From the NCBI RefSeq assembly GCF_003711205.1, contig NZ_CP031013.1:2398501-2462500 (forward strand): 64,000 nt of DNA, given 5' to 3'. This DNA comes from Polaromonas sp. SP1 (lineage in GTDB: Bacteria; Pseudomonadota; Gammaproteobacteria; Burkholderiales; Burkholderiaceae_C). The position numbers were made by a program, and so were the translations under genes. Below the pieces are notes generated by a model. That model made no database searches and was not told the origin of the DNA. It saw nothing but the letters and a program-made list of their open reading frames with translations. Below are positions 1-8,530 of this stretch, piece after piece (within the stretch, counting starts at the first letter, position 1; each line of letters begins with the position of its first letter).

Positions 1-843
1 ATAAAGATGCGGCAGCTCACCCAGAAACGCCGCCGACAGCAGCGCGGCGAACAGCGGCGTGAGGTTGGAAAAGAAGCCCGCGATCGCCGGCCCGACCCGC
101 TGCACGCCCATGCCCCAGCAGCGATAGGCGATCACCGCGGGCCCGACGGCCACGTACAGCAAGGCCGCAGCCAGCGGCCAGCCCCAACTGATGTGCGCAT
201 CGGTCAGCGCCCACTCACCCGCTGCAAAAGCGCCTGACCAGGCCAGGCCGAAGACGATTTGCGCAAGCAAAAAAGCCGCCCAGTCGCGGCGGATTTCGCC
301 GGGCTCTTTGGGTTGCGACAGCAGCCAGCTGTAGAACGCCCAGGACAACGTGGCCAGCAGCACATACAGGTCGCCGGGCACCAGTTGCACCTGCATCAAC
401 AACTCCCACTGGCCGCGCGACAGGACCACCAGCACGCCGGCAATCGACAGCACGGCGCCGGCGACCTGGCGACGGGACACGGCCTGGCCGAAGAACAGCG
501 CGCCCACGACCAGCATCCAGATCGGCACGCTGGATGCGACCAGCGTGACGTTGAGCGGCGTGGAAGTTTTCAGTGCCAGGTACTGCAAGGCGTTGTAGCA
601 GCCCACACCCAGCAGGCCCAGCACCGCAAAGCGCTTCCAGTGCGCCCACAGGCCGCTGCCCGGTTTCAACACCTGCCAGGCCAGCGGCAGCAGAATCACA
701 AACGCCAGCGCCCAGCGCAAAAAATTGAGCGTCATGGGCGGCACCAGGCCGGTGACCAGGCGGCCGACGACGGCATTGCCGGCCCAGAGCATGGGAGGGA
801 TCACCAGCAGCGTGGCGGTGGCGGGCGTGAGGCGTTGGGTCAT
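1..843 (-). CDS. EamA/DMT-family permease, C-terminus cut by window edge
   Basis: An open frame runs on the minus strand from an ATG at 843 to the window edge, giving 281 codons with no stop seen. The product is very hydrophobic and reads as the ten-helix drug/metabolite transporter fold. It starts MTQRLTPATATLLVIPPMLW, with an early AGNAVVGRL segment and a duplicated EamA half beginning near residue 150 (PGDLYVLLATLSWAFYSW). The second half carries the usual PAVIAYRCWGMGVQ and LTPLFAALLSA signatures. These proteins are inner-membrane exporters of small metabolites; the substrate cannot be told. The gene is divergent from the quinone oxidoreductase at 983. Probably only 10-25 residues are missing. 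Confidence 0.85.
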   Translation of the reverse strand, partial: MTQRLTPATATLLVIPPMLWAGNAVVGRLVTGLVPPMTLNFLRWALAFVILLPLAWQVLKPGSGLWAHWKRFAVLGLLGVGCYNALQYLALKTSTPLNVTLVASSVPIWMLVVGALFFGQAVSRRQVAGAVLSIAGVLVVLSRGQWELLMQVQLVPGDLYVLLATLSWAFYSWLLSQPKEPGEIRRDWAAFLLAQIVFGLAWSGAFAAGEWALTDAHISWGWPLAAALLYVAVGPAVIAYRCWGMGVQRVGPAIAGFFSNLTPLFAALLSAAFLGELPHLY

Positions 844-982
844 GCCAGCGACTTTACCAAGCGGCGCTGTTTTCCGACGAAGGGGACGTGTTCAACCCTC
901 GAGCCGTGCGGCCCATTGGGATTCATGGCACCATGACGGCCGAGCTTCTTTCCCACCCACCGCAACCTTTGCAAGGAACACC

Positions 983-1978
983 ATGGCCTCCTACCCCTCC
1001 AAAGCCGTCCGCATCGACAAGCACGGCGGCCCCGAAGAACTCAAACTGGTGGACGTGACGGTGGGCGAGCCTGGACCGGGCGAAATACGCATTCGCCACA
1101 AGGCCATCGGCCTGAACTACATCGACGTCTACCAGCGCAGCGGCGTCTACCCGTTCACCATGCCGCTGCAACTGGGCATGGAGGCGTCGGGCGTGATCGA
1201 GGCTGTGGGCGAAGGCGTCACGCACCTCAAGCCGGGCGACCGCGCCGCCTACGCCAGCCAGCCGCCGGGCAGCTACTGCGAGCTGCGTGTGATGCCGGCC
1301 AAGTGTGTGTGCAAGCTGCCCGATGTCATCTCGTTCGAGACCGGCGCGGCCATGATGCTCAAGGGCCTGACCGCGCAGTACCTGCTGCGCCGCACGCAGC
1401 CGCAAGGCGGCCTGCAGCCCGGCGACTTTGTGCTGTTTCACGCCGCGGCCGGTGGTGTCGGCCTGATCGCCTGCCAGTGGGCCAGGGCCATGGGACTGCA
1501 GCTCATCGGCACGGCGGGTTCCGACGAAAAATGCGCGCTGGCCCTGTCGCAGGGCGCAGCCTTCGCCATCAACTACGCGAAAGAAGACTTTGTGGCCCGC
1601 GTCAAAGAGATCACCGGCGGCAAGGGCGTCAAGGTCGTGTACGACTCGGTGGGCAAAGACACCTTCATGAAGTCGCTGGATTGCCTGCGGCCTTTCGGCC
1701 TGCTGGCCAACTTCGGCAATGCCTCAGGCAAGACGCCGCCGCTGGACATCGGCCTGCTGGCTTCCAAGGGCTCGCTCTATGTGTCAAGGCCAACGCTCTT
1801 CACCCACATCGCCACACGCGAAACCACCCAGGAGATGGCCGATGAACTGTTCGGCATGCTGACCAGCGCCAAGCTCCACATCCCGATCGACCAGCACTTC
1901 GCCCTGGCCGACGTGGCAGAGGCGCACCGCGCGCTGGAGGCTCGCAAGACCACCGGCTGCACTGTTCTGACGGTGTAA
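983..1978 (+). CDS. qor: Zinc-independent NADPH:quinone oxidoreductase
   Basis: The 331-residue product belongs to the medium-chain dehydrogenase/reductase superfamily, quinone oxidoreductase branch. This soluble cytosolic enzyme passes electrons from NADPH to quinones or related carbonyls. The N-terminal GroES-like domain begins MASYPSKAVRIDKHGGPEEL and has the family motif GLNYIDVYQRSGVYP. The Rossmann fold has AAGGVG near residue 155. No cysteine cluster for structural zinc is present, as expected for this branch. The frame is open well upstream, but ATG 983 was chosen because it follows an AAGGA ribosome site at 973-977 and matches the family's start. It is monocistronic, divergent from the EamA gene and followed by the DUF1800 gene. 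Confidence 0.9.
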   Translation: MASYPSKAVRIDKHGGPEELKLVDVTVGEPGPGEIRIRHKAIGLNYIDVYQRSGVYPFTMPLQLGMEASGVIEAVGEGVTHLKPGDRAAYASQPPGSYCELRVMPAKCVCKLPDVISFETGAAMMLKGLTAQYLLRRTQPQGGLQPGDFVLFHAAAGGVGLIACQWARAMGLQLIGTAGSDEKCALALSQGAAFAINYAKEDFVARVKEITGGKGVKVVYDSVGKDTFMKSLDCLRPFGLLANFGNASGKTPPLDIGLLASKGSLYVSRPTLFTHIATRETTQEMADELFGMLTSAKLHIPIDQHFALADVAEAHRALEARKTTGCTVLTV

Positions 1979-2103
1979 ATGTGCCGGGCAGGCTCGCTGC
2001 GCAACGGTAAACCTGTGTAAAGCCGCAGGCTGCGTTCAACGCAAGGTATTGCCTATGCGTTAAAAAGGGCTGGGCCTTGTGAACAGGCCCGAGGAGAACA
2101 CCC

Positions 2104-3543
2104 ATGCCCTCAGCGACAGTGATCACCCGGGCTAGCGCGCTGGCCTTCCTGGCTTGCCTGGCCGGTCCCGCAGCGTACGCGCAAGCCGACGCCGCACCCC
2201 CTTCGGCCAATGCCGCGGCCGCATGGCGCGCGACGTCGCGACTGGGTTATGCGCCCACGCCGGCCTCCGCGCAAGCCGCAGATGCAACGCCACGCGCCTG
2301 GGCCTTGCAGCAGATCGACGCGGCCTATGCCGCCAGCCGCCGCCCACCCGCCATACCCGCAGAGCTTGCCGGCATCAACGCCCCGCTGGGTGATATTGCC
2401 CGCGGTTTTTACGCGGAGCGGGAGGCGCGCAAAACCCGGCGTGAAGCAAACAAGCCCGGCGCCGTGATGCAAAACGCCAATGCAGGGCCGGAGAAATTCA
2501 GCCGTGAGATGGCGCAAGACGCCGCCGCCTGGCGGCTGATGTCCTGCAGCGACCCGGCACTCGAAAACCCGCTGCTGGCCCGCATGACCGAGTTCTGGTT
2601 CAATCACCTCAATGTGTTTGTCGGCAAGGGTCCGGTGCGCCCCTTCGTCGGCCACTATGTCGTCAACGTGATTCGCCCCAACGCCCTGGGCCGGTTTGAA
2701 GACCTGCTGCTGGCCAGCGCCCGGCACCCGGCCATGCTGCTGTACCTGGACCAGGCGCAAAGCAACAACCGCGGCATCAACGAAAACTACGCGCGCGAGT
2801 TGATGGAGCTGCACACCCTGGGCGTGAACAGCGGCTACACGCAGAAAGACGTGCGCGAACTGGCGCGCATCCTCACGGGCTGGACAGTCAACCTGCGCGA
2901 CGGCGAAGGCTTTCGTTTTGCCGAGCGCCTGCATGACAAGGACGGCAAGGTGCTGCTGGGCCGCACCTTCGGCAGCGAAGGCGTTGCAGAAGGCGAGGAG
3001 GCGATTCGTTACCTGGCGCGCCGGCCTGAGACGGCGCGGCGCATATCCACACGGCTGGCCAGCTTCTTCGTGGCCGACAAACCTTCACCCGCGCTGGTTG
3101 ACCGGCTGGCCGCCACCTTCACCGCCACACAGGGCGACATCCGGGCGGTGATGCGCACACTGGTCGAATCACCGGAGTTCTGGGCCAAAGACAACACGCT
3201 CTTTAAAACCCCGCTGGACTTTGCCTGCTCGGCACTCACCGCAGCCGGCGGTGTGAAGGAGCGCCGCGACATCGTGCAGACCCTGGGCTTTTTAGCGCAA
3301 GCCGGCCAGCCCATGCACGGCTGGCAAACGCCCGACGGCTATAAGACCGATGCCGGTACCTGGCTGGCACCCGAGGCCTTGACGCGCCGTGCCGACTACG
3401 CACTGGCGCTGGCCCAGCGCACGCCGGAGCCTTCCTACCTCAACGCTTTTTTCAGCACTGCGACACGCGAGCGGATTGCTCGCGAGCCGGCGCAGCTGCG
3501 GGCCGGCCTGATGCTGGCCAGCCCTGATTTCATGCGCAAATGA
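2104..3543 (+). CDS. DUF1800 family secreted protein
   Basis: A 479-residue protein with a Sec-type signal peptide (hydrophobic SALAFLACLAGPAAYAQA, cleavage likely after about residue 26). The body matches the DUF1800 family: a long helical domain with the conserved blocks MTEFWFNHLNVF and YARELMELHTLGVNSGYTQ followed by ARILTGW. The function of DUF1800 is not established. The gene is nearly always paired with a DUF1501 gene, as here, where the next gene's frame opens in the last codons of this one (ATGA overlap at 3540-3543). The ATG at 2104 follows GAGGAGAACACCC, a good ribosome site. The pair probably forms a periplasmic or exported unit. Confidence 0.88.
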   Translation: MPSATVITRASALAFLACLAGPAAYAQADAAPPSANAAAAWRATSRLGYAPTPASAQAADATPRAWALQQIDAAYAASRRPPAIPAELAGINAPLGDIARGFYAEREARKTRREANKPGAVMQNANAGPEKFSREMAQDAAAWRLMSCSDPALENPLLARMTEFWFNHLNVFVGKGPVRPFVGHYVVNVIRPNALGRFEDLLLASARHPAMLLYLDQAQSNNRGINENYARELMELHTLGVNSGYTQKDVRELARILTGWTVNLRDGEGFRFAERLHDKDGKVLLGRTFGSEGVAEGEEAIRYLARRPETARRISTRLASFFVADKPSPALVDRLAATFTATQGDIRAVMRTLVESPEFWAKDNTLFKTPLDFACSALTAAGGVKERRDIVQTLGFLAQAGQPMHGWQTPDGYKTDAGTWLAPEALTRRADYALALAQRTPEPSYLNAFFSTATRERIAREPAQLRAGLMLASPDFMRK

Positions 3544-3566
3544 GCAAACCTACACAGGAGTTTTTC

Positions 3567-4937
3567 ATGCACTCAAACGCTTCATCGATTCCTGGCCTGT
3601 TGCAACGCCGCAGCCTGCTGGGCCTGGGCGCGTTGTCTGCGCTGTCGCTTGCGGCCGGTGTACCTCGCGTGTGGGCGCAGGCCGTCCCTGCGGGCCGGCA
3701 AGGCCTGGACAGCGGCCGCCTTGTCATCGTCTTTCTGCGCGGCGCCTACGACGGCCTCTCTGCCTTCGTGCCTTATGTCGACAGCGACTACTACGCCATG
3801 CGGCCCAACATCGCCATTGCCGCACCCGATGGCACGGCGCAAACGGCGCTCAAGCTCGACAAGACCTTTGCCCTGCACCCGGCGCTCAGCCTGTTGCTGC
3901 CGCTGTGGCAGCAGGGCGTGTTGGGTTTTGTGCCGGCGGCAGGTTTACCTGCGCCCAACCGTTCGCACTTTGATGCGCAGTACCAGATGGAGATCGCGCA
4001 AAGCGGCAAGACCAGCAGCTCGCCCGGGTGGCTGAACAACACGGCCGCGCTGGCCAAAACCAGCGCGGGCAATGCCGCTGCACTCGGTGTGGGCGAGGCC
4101 AACCCCGCCATCCTGGGTGGGCAGGCCGCCGTGAAGCTGATCCCGCGCGGGCAGTCGGCCGAGCGCACCGGCGTGCTGGCCAACGACAGGACCCGCCAGG
4201 CCCTGCTGGATTTGTATGCCGGTGACGACAAGATCAGCGAAGCCTTTCGCCAGGGCGCGGGCAGCCGCATGCAGAGCGCGCAGGAGCTCACGATGCAAAG
4301 AACACAAAGAGCTGAAATGGCGGCAGAAAAAATGGCCGGTAAAAGCCTGGACCGCGACGGTACCCCCGCCAGCCCGCAGGCCCAGACCGCGCAGATGCTG
4401 GCGGCCAGCAACGGCGCGGCCGACCCGGTGGGCCTGCAGCTCGACGCCCAGCACCTGGGCACGCTGATGCGCAACGACCGCAGGCTGCGCCTCGGCTTCC
4501 TGTCAGCCGGCGGCTGGGACACGCATGCCAACCAGGGCGCCGTGAACGGCCAGCTGGCCAATAACTTCGGCAACCTGGCGCGCGGCATTGCGCAGCTGCG
4601 GCAAGACTTTTCGGAGCCCGGCGACGTGATCGTGGTGATGAGCGAATTTGGCCGCACCAGCGCTGAAAACGGCACCCGCGGCACCGACCACGGTTTCGGC
4701 AACGCGATGTGGCTCATCGGCAACCGCGTGGCGGGCGGGCGCTGGCACGGCCAGTGGACGGGCCTGGCGCGCAGCAACCTCAACGAGGGGCGCGACCTGC
4801 CGGCCCACCATGACTACCGGGCGGTGCTGGCGCAGGTGATGCGGGGGACGTTTGCGTTGGGTGACGCGCAGCTGGCGGATGTGCTGCCCGGGGCGAAGTG
4901 GGACAAGCGGCTGGACGGCATGTTTCACAAGGCCTGA
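3567..4937 (+). CDS. DUF1501 family Tat-exported protein
   Basis: A 456-residue partner of the preceding DUF1800 gene. The N-terminus has a twin-arginine signal (LLQRRSLLGLGALSALSLAAG then VWAQA), so folded export through Tat is expected. DUF1501 has an alkaline-phosphatase-like fold, and the C-terminal blocks FLSAGGWDTHANQG and VVMSEFGRTSAENG then RGTDHGFGNAMW are the conserved parts. No enzymatic activity is established. The frame also contains an ATG at 3540 overlapping the upstream stop. ATG 3567 is preferred because CAGGAG lies 7-12 bases before it and it gives a normal-length Tat leader. Translational coupling to the DUF1800 gene is likely. Confidence 0.87.
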   Translation: MHSNASSIPGLLQRRSLLGLGALSALSLAAGVPRVWAQAVPAGRQGLDSGRLVIVFLRGAYDGLSAFVPYVDSDYYAMRPNIAIAAPDGTAQTALKLDKTFALHPALSLLLPLWQQGVLGFVPAAGLPAPNRSHFDAQYQMEIAQSGKTSSSPGWLNNTAALAKTSAGNAAALGVGEANPAILGGQAAVKLIPRGQSAERTGVLANDRTRQALLDLYAGDDKISEAFRQGAGSRMQSAQELTMQRTQRAEMAAEKMAGKSLDRDGTPASPQAQTAQMLAASNGAADPVGLQLDAQHLGTLMRNDRRLRLGFLSAGGWDTHANQGAVNGQLANNFGNLARGIAQLRQDFSEPGDVIVVMSEFGRTSAENGTRGTDHGFGNAMWLIGNRVAGGRWHGQWTGLARSNLNEGRDLPAHHDYRAVLAQVMRGTFALGDAQLADVLPGAKWDKRLDGMFHKA

Positions 4938-4982
4938 CGTTTCACTTGCTGGGGTGATCCTCCCGCCGGATTGACCCCCCTC

Positions 4983-5151
4983 CCGTTCGGGCTGATCCTT
5001 CGACAGGCTCAGGACAGGGTACACCTGACGGCGTATCGAAGCCCCTGCTTGTTCGGGATACCCAGGTGTTTTGCGCGGAGCGGTCAGCCACCTCTGCAAG
5101 CGCATGCACCTGCGGGAGAAAAAACCGGCTTCGATACCTCAGCCCGAACGG
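4983..5151. repeat. Pair of REP-like repeats in inverted orientation
   Basis: The DUF1501-NUDIX gap (4938-5227) holds a 13-bp inverted repeat: CCGTTCGGGCTGA at 4983-4995 and its reverse complement at 5139-5151. Nested inside are GTATCGAA (5033-5040) and TTCGATAC (5130-5137). Next to the left arm is CCTTCGACAGGCTCAGGAC, a sequence I recognise from memory as a widespread dispersed palindromic repeat of proteobacteria. No coding function is seen. Confidence 0.55.
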
Positions 5152-5227
5152 TTGAAAAGCAGGGCGCCATAAAACCCGGCGAAGGTAAACTGACATTCGC
5201 CCCAGCTCCAGGCCACCCGCAAGTCCC

Positions 5228-6046
5228 ATGACGCCGCTTAGTTACGACCCCCAATGGCTGCAAACCCTGCGCGCCGGCGCCATCGTGCCGCCGCTGCGAC
5301 CGCGCGTGCCGCTCTGGGCCGGTGAATCCGTCATCGGCTCGGTCGAGCCCGATTTTTTACATCAAATCGCCCTCCAGCCCTTGTTGGCTATGCACCACCC
5401 GCTATTAAAAGAGGAGCACCCGGAGCGGCTGGGCTGGCGCCTGATGGGCGATGTGACGACGAGCCTGAACCAGATCGCAGTGGCGCTGCACGACGCCGGC
5501 CTGGCCGGCGCCTGGCGCAACGAACAGCTCGCCGTGCCCGACCAGTTCGGCCACCGCAAAGGCACGGTAGAGCGCGCGGCCGTGCGGCCTTTGGGCATCA
5601 CCACGCTGGCGGTGCACCTGGTGGGCCAGGCGCCTGATGGCCGCTTCTGGGTGCAGCAGCGTGCCTTCAACAAATCCAACGACCCGGGCCTGTGGGACAC
5701 GCTGATGGGCGGCATGGTGTCGGCCGCGGACACGGTGGACACGGCGCTCACGCGCGAGACCTGGGAAGAAGCCGGTCTGCATGTGGCCGAACTGCAGGGC
5801 ATGCGCTACGGCGGGCGCCTGACGACGCGGCGCCCGGCCACCGACGGCAACGGCGCGGGCTATGTGGTGGAAGACATCGACTGGTATGTGTGCACCGTGC
5901 CCGACGGGCTGGTGCCCGACAACCAGGACGGCGAGGTCGAGCAGTTTCGCCTGATGGGCGCTGAAGACTTGCTGGCGGCGCTGCAGCGGGGCGAGTTCAC
6001 TACCGAAGCGGCGCTGATCCTTTCGGACGCGATGGTTTTGCCCTAG
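5228..6046 (+). CDS. NUDIX hydrolase with DUF4743 N-terminal region
   Basis: A 272-residue protein with an N-terminal DUF4743-like region (about 1-120) and a C-terminal NUDIX domain (about 120-265). NUDIX enzymes hydrolyse nucleoside diphosphate linkages. This architecture resembles the hydrolase part of fungal and plant thiamin-pyrophosphate-related proteins, but the substrate here is unknown. The Nudix box lies at about 162-184 (GGMVSAADTVDTALTRE then TWEEAGL). The catalytic REXXEE part is intact, but the first glutamate of the canonical GX5E is aspartate. The segment at about residues 43-62 overlaps a dispersed repeat copy. The stop TAG at 6044-6046 overlaps the stop of the convergent Na/Pi gene. 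No clear ribosome site precedes ATG 5228. Confidence 0.87.
   Translation: MTPLSYDPQWLQTLRAGAIVPPLRPRVPLWAGESVIGSVEPDFLHQIALQPLLAMHHPLLKEEHPERLGWRLMGDVTTSLNQIAVALHDAGLAGAWRNEQLAVPDQFGHRKGTVERAAVRPLGITTLAVHLVGQAPDGRFWVQQRAFNKSNDPGLWDTLMGGMVSAADTVDTALTRETWEEAGLHVAELQGMRYGGRLTTRRPATDGNGAGYVVEDIDWYVCTVPDGLVPDNQDGEVEQFRLMGAEDLLAALQRGEFTTEAALILSDAMVLP
5354..5412 (-). repeat. Dispersed GCTAT/ATAGC repeat, copy in NUDIX gene
   Basis: Read on the minus strand, this has an AATAGC arm followed by a GGGCTGGAGGGC core and a TTTGAT tail, matching the family best seen at 24379-24450. It is in frame and encodes about residues 43-62 of the NUDIX protein. The left palindrome arm is degenerate. Confidence 0.5.
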
Positions 6047-7701
6047 GCCTGGTCAGTCAGCGCCGGCGAACGCAGCCGGTTGGGCGCCAGCGCCCCGGCC
6101 GAATCGAGGATCGGGTAGGCGATCGAGCAGATGTGCGAATTGATGCGCTTGAGCTCACTGATCAGGTCGATGTGCAGCGAACTGGTTTCCAGGCTCTGCA
6201 CCGTGTTGGCCGACAGCCGGCCCAGGTGGGTGGTGGCATAGGCGCGTTCCAGGTCGCGAAAGCGGGCTTTTTCTTCCAGCAGCTTTTGCGCATCGCGCAC
6301 CGTGCCGTTCAAAAACACGCTCATGCCCAGGCGCAGGTTGGCCACCAGGCGCTCGTGCAGCTCGACGATCTCGGCCATGCCGGCTTCCGAGAAATTGCGG
6401 CCGGGCTTGATCTTCTTGTCTTCGATGTCGATCAGCACGCGCTCGATGATGTCGCCGATCTGCTCCATGTTGATGGTGAAGCTGATGATGTCCGTCCAGC
6501 GGCGGCTTTCTTCCTCGGCCAGCGCCTCGCGCGAGATCTTGGTCAGGTAGTACTTGATCGACGAATACAGCTCGTCGACGGCATCGTCCATCTTGCGCAG
6601 GTCTTCGGCGAGCTTCAGGTCGTTCTTCTGGATGACCTCCAGCACGCCCATCAGCATGGTCTCCACCACGTCGGCCTGGTGCATGGCCTCACGCGCGGCG
6701 CAAGAGATGGCCAAGGACGGCGTGGCCAGGGCCGAAGGATCCAGGTGATGCGGCCGGCCGCGTGCCTGGCTTTTTTCGGGCTTGGGCAGCAGCTTTTCAA
6801 CCCAGCGCGCAATCACCTGCGTCCAGCCGATGAAGACAGCGCCCACCAGCACGTTGAAAGTCAGGTGGAACAGCACCACCACGGTCGCCGGCTCGCCCAG
6901 GTAAGGCCGGACATGGCGCAGCCACAGGCCGATAAAGGGCGCCGCAATCGCAACCCCCAGCAGCTTGAACAGCAGGTTGCCCAGCGGCACCTGCCGCACT
7001 TCCACCGTTGAGCGCAGCGTGGTCAGCACCGCCAGCATGCCGCTGCCCAGGTTGGCGCCCAGCACCAGGCCCAGCGCCACGTCGAGCGGAATGACACCTG
7101 ACGCGGCCAGCGTGGCGGTCAGCAGCACGATGGCAAGGCTGGAGTAGGACACCACGGCCAGGAATGCGCCGGCGGTGATCTCCAGCAGCAGGTCGCTGCT
7201 GAGCGAGCCCAGCAGCGCCTTGACGGCCGGCGCCCGTGTCAGCACCTCGGTGGAGTCCGTGACCAGCCGCAGCGCCAGCAGCATCAGGCCCAGGCCGATC
7301 AGCACGCGGCCAAAGCGGCCGACATTGCTGTCTTGCCGCGAGATGAACAGCACCACGCCGACAAAGATAAACAGCGGCGAAAGCCAGGAGAGGTCAAAGG
7401 AAAACACCACGGCCATCAGGCTGGTGCCGATGTCCGCGCCCAGCATGACGGCCAGCGCCAGCGGCAGCGTGACCAGGCCCTGGCCGACGAAAGAGGAAAC
7501 GATGAGGGAGGTGGCGGTGCTGGACTGCACCAGGGCGGTGACGCCTATGCCCGAGACGGCGGCGGCGAGCCGGTTGCTGATGCTGACGGCCAGCACGTGG
7601 CGCAGATTGGCCCCGAACACCCGAAGGATGCCGGTACGTACAAGGTGGGTGCCCCAGACAAGCAGCGCAATGGCCGCCAAAAGATTCAACAGATGCTTCA
7701 T
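6043..7701 (-). CDS. Na/Pi cotransporter family protein with PhoU-like tail
   Basis: A 552-residue inner-membrane protein. The N-terminal 330 residues hold about eight membrane segments in two inverted Na/Pi-cotransporter repeats, with QSSTATSLIVSSFVG in the first and GANLGSGMLAVLTTLRS in the second. The C-terminal 200 residues are a soluble helical PhoU-like domain (from about LAISCAAREAMHQADVVETML onward). Such proteins take up or export phosphate coupled to sodium. There is no pho operon next to it. The stop overlaps the convergent NUDIX stop within a shared CTAG. Upstream of its ATG lie a short hairpin (7710-7737) and repeat element A, so any promoter must lie within or beyond that element. 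Confidence 0.9.
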   Translation of the reverse strand: MKHLLNLLAAIALLVWGTHLVRTGILRVFGANLRHVLAVSISNRLAAAVSGIGVTALVQSSTATSLIVSSFVGQGLVTLPLALAVMLGADIGTSLMAVVFSFDLSWLSPLFIFVGVVLFISRQDSNVGRFGRVLIGLGLMLLALRLVTDSTEVLTRAPAVKALLGSLSSDLLLEITAGAFLAVVSYSSLAIVLLTATLAASGVIPLDVALGLVLGANLGSGMLAVLTTLRSTVEVRQVPLGNLLFKLLGVAIAAPFIGLWLRHVRPYLGEPATVVVLFHLTFNVLVGAVFIGWTQVIARWVEKLLPKPEKSQARGRPHHLDPSALATPSLAISCAAREAMHQADVVETMLMGVLEVIQKNDLKLAEDLRKMDDAVDELYSSIKYYLTKISREALAEEESRRWTDIISFTINMEQIGDIIERVLIDIEDKKIKPGRNFSEAGMAEIVELHERLVANLRLGMSVFLNGTVRDAQKLLEEKARFRDLERAYATTHLGRLSANTVQSLETSSLHIDLISELKRINSHICSIAYPILDSAGALAPNRLRSPALTDQA

Positions 7702-7741
7702 AACTTGAGGGGGCCACTATACCCCTGAAGTGGCCCCTAAG

Positions 7742-8006
7742 AACCCGTCTACGGTCTAAACGGGGCCGCGCAAACACCTTCTCGGGATGGGATGCAAGGC
7801 GCGGTGCGACGCTCATAGTTCACCTATGGGCTAGCGCCGCAACGCCGCAGACCGCCCGAGAAGGGACTTGCCCTCCGGGTTGGGGTGAAATCGGGCGATT
7901 GAGCCATCCAGGCCCTTGCATGGGAATTAGCCCATGCGGCGTTCCCGGTCGGCCCACTCATCCCGATTGCACCCCAACGCGGCCCCGTTTAGACCGTAGA
8001 CGGGTT
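7742..8006. mobile_element. MITE-like inverted-repeat element, copy A
   Basis: A 265-bp non-coding element bounded by inverted repeats of about 30 bp (GAACCCGTCTACGGTCTAAA at 7741, its complement ending at 8007). The sequence CTAAG flanks it on both sides (7737-7741 and 8007-8011), possibly a target duplication. It contains internal hairpins, for example GCATGGG/CCCATGC at 7918-7937. A longer homologous copy lies in the opposite orientation at 15704-16034. Short open frames inside it are not convincing genes. No transposase is seen, so if mobile it would move in trans. It fills almost all of the 328-bp gap between the Na/Pi gene and lspA. Confidence 0.65.
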
Positions 8007-8029
8007 CTAAGCCCCGGGCGCAACCCTGA

Positions 8030-8530
8030 TTACCGCGTGTGGCGCACCCGCAGCAATTCGTCCAGGATCAGGCAGATCGCCCCGATGGTGATGGCGCTGT
8101 CGGCGATGTTGAAGGAGGGGAAGTACCAGCCGGCCCAGTGGAACTGCAGGAAATCCACCACATAGCCGTGCAGGGCGCGGTCAATCACGTTGCCCAGCGC
8201 GCCGCCCAGAATGCAGGCCAGCGCGAAGGAGAACAGCTTTTGCCCGGAGTGCGAGCGCAGCAGCCAGAGGATGAACAGCGCCGCCGCGATGCCGATGGCG
8301 GTGAAGAACCAGCGCTGCCAGCCCGAGGCCGAAGCCAGGAAGGAGAACGCCGCGCCGGTGTTGTGCACCCGCACGACGTTAAAGAAGCTGGTCACATAGG
8401 TCGAGTCGCCCAGGCTGTAGTAGCCCAAAATCAGCACCTTGGTGAACTGGTCGGCAATCAGCAGGATCAGCGCCAGGCCCAGCCAGGGCAGCACGGAGTT
8501 GGACGATTGGGTGAAAGTCGTTTTTGCCAT
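8030..8530 (-). CDS. lspA: Lipoprotein signal peptidase (signal peptidase II)
   Basis: A 166-residue inner-membrane aspartyl protease that removes signal peptides from prolipoproteins after lipidation. The four membrane helices are evident. The conserved blocks are present: DQFTK (27-31), [16 protein letters not shown] (49-64), [10 protein letters not shown] with catalytic Asp117, and [11 protein letters not shown] with catalytic Asp144. The 27-residue spacing between the two aspartates matches the family. The start ATG (8530-8528) overlaps the ileS stop by one base (TAATG), giving translational coupling. It is the last gene of a ribF-ileS-lspA operon, an order conserved in many proteobacteria. 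Confidence 0.96.
   Translation of the reverse strand: MAKTTFTQSSNSVLPWLGLALILLIADQFTKVLILGYYSLGDSTYVTSFFNVVRVHNTGAAFSFLASASGWQRWFFTAIGIAAALFILWLLRSHSGQKLFSFALACILGGALGNVIDRALHGYVVDFLQFHWAGWYFPSFNIADSAITIGAICLILDELLRVRHTR

Noticed and set aside
7899..8165. A short plus-strand frame starting in element A and running into lspA
   Set aside because: It overlaps the lspA coding end and is mostly repeat sequence; the resemblance to the element B frame is explained by shared repeat DNA.
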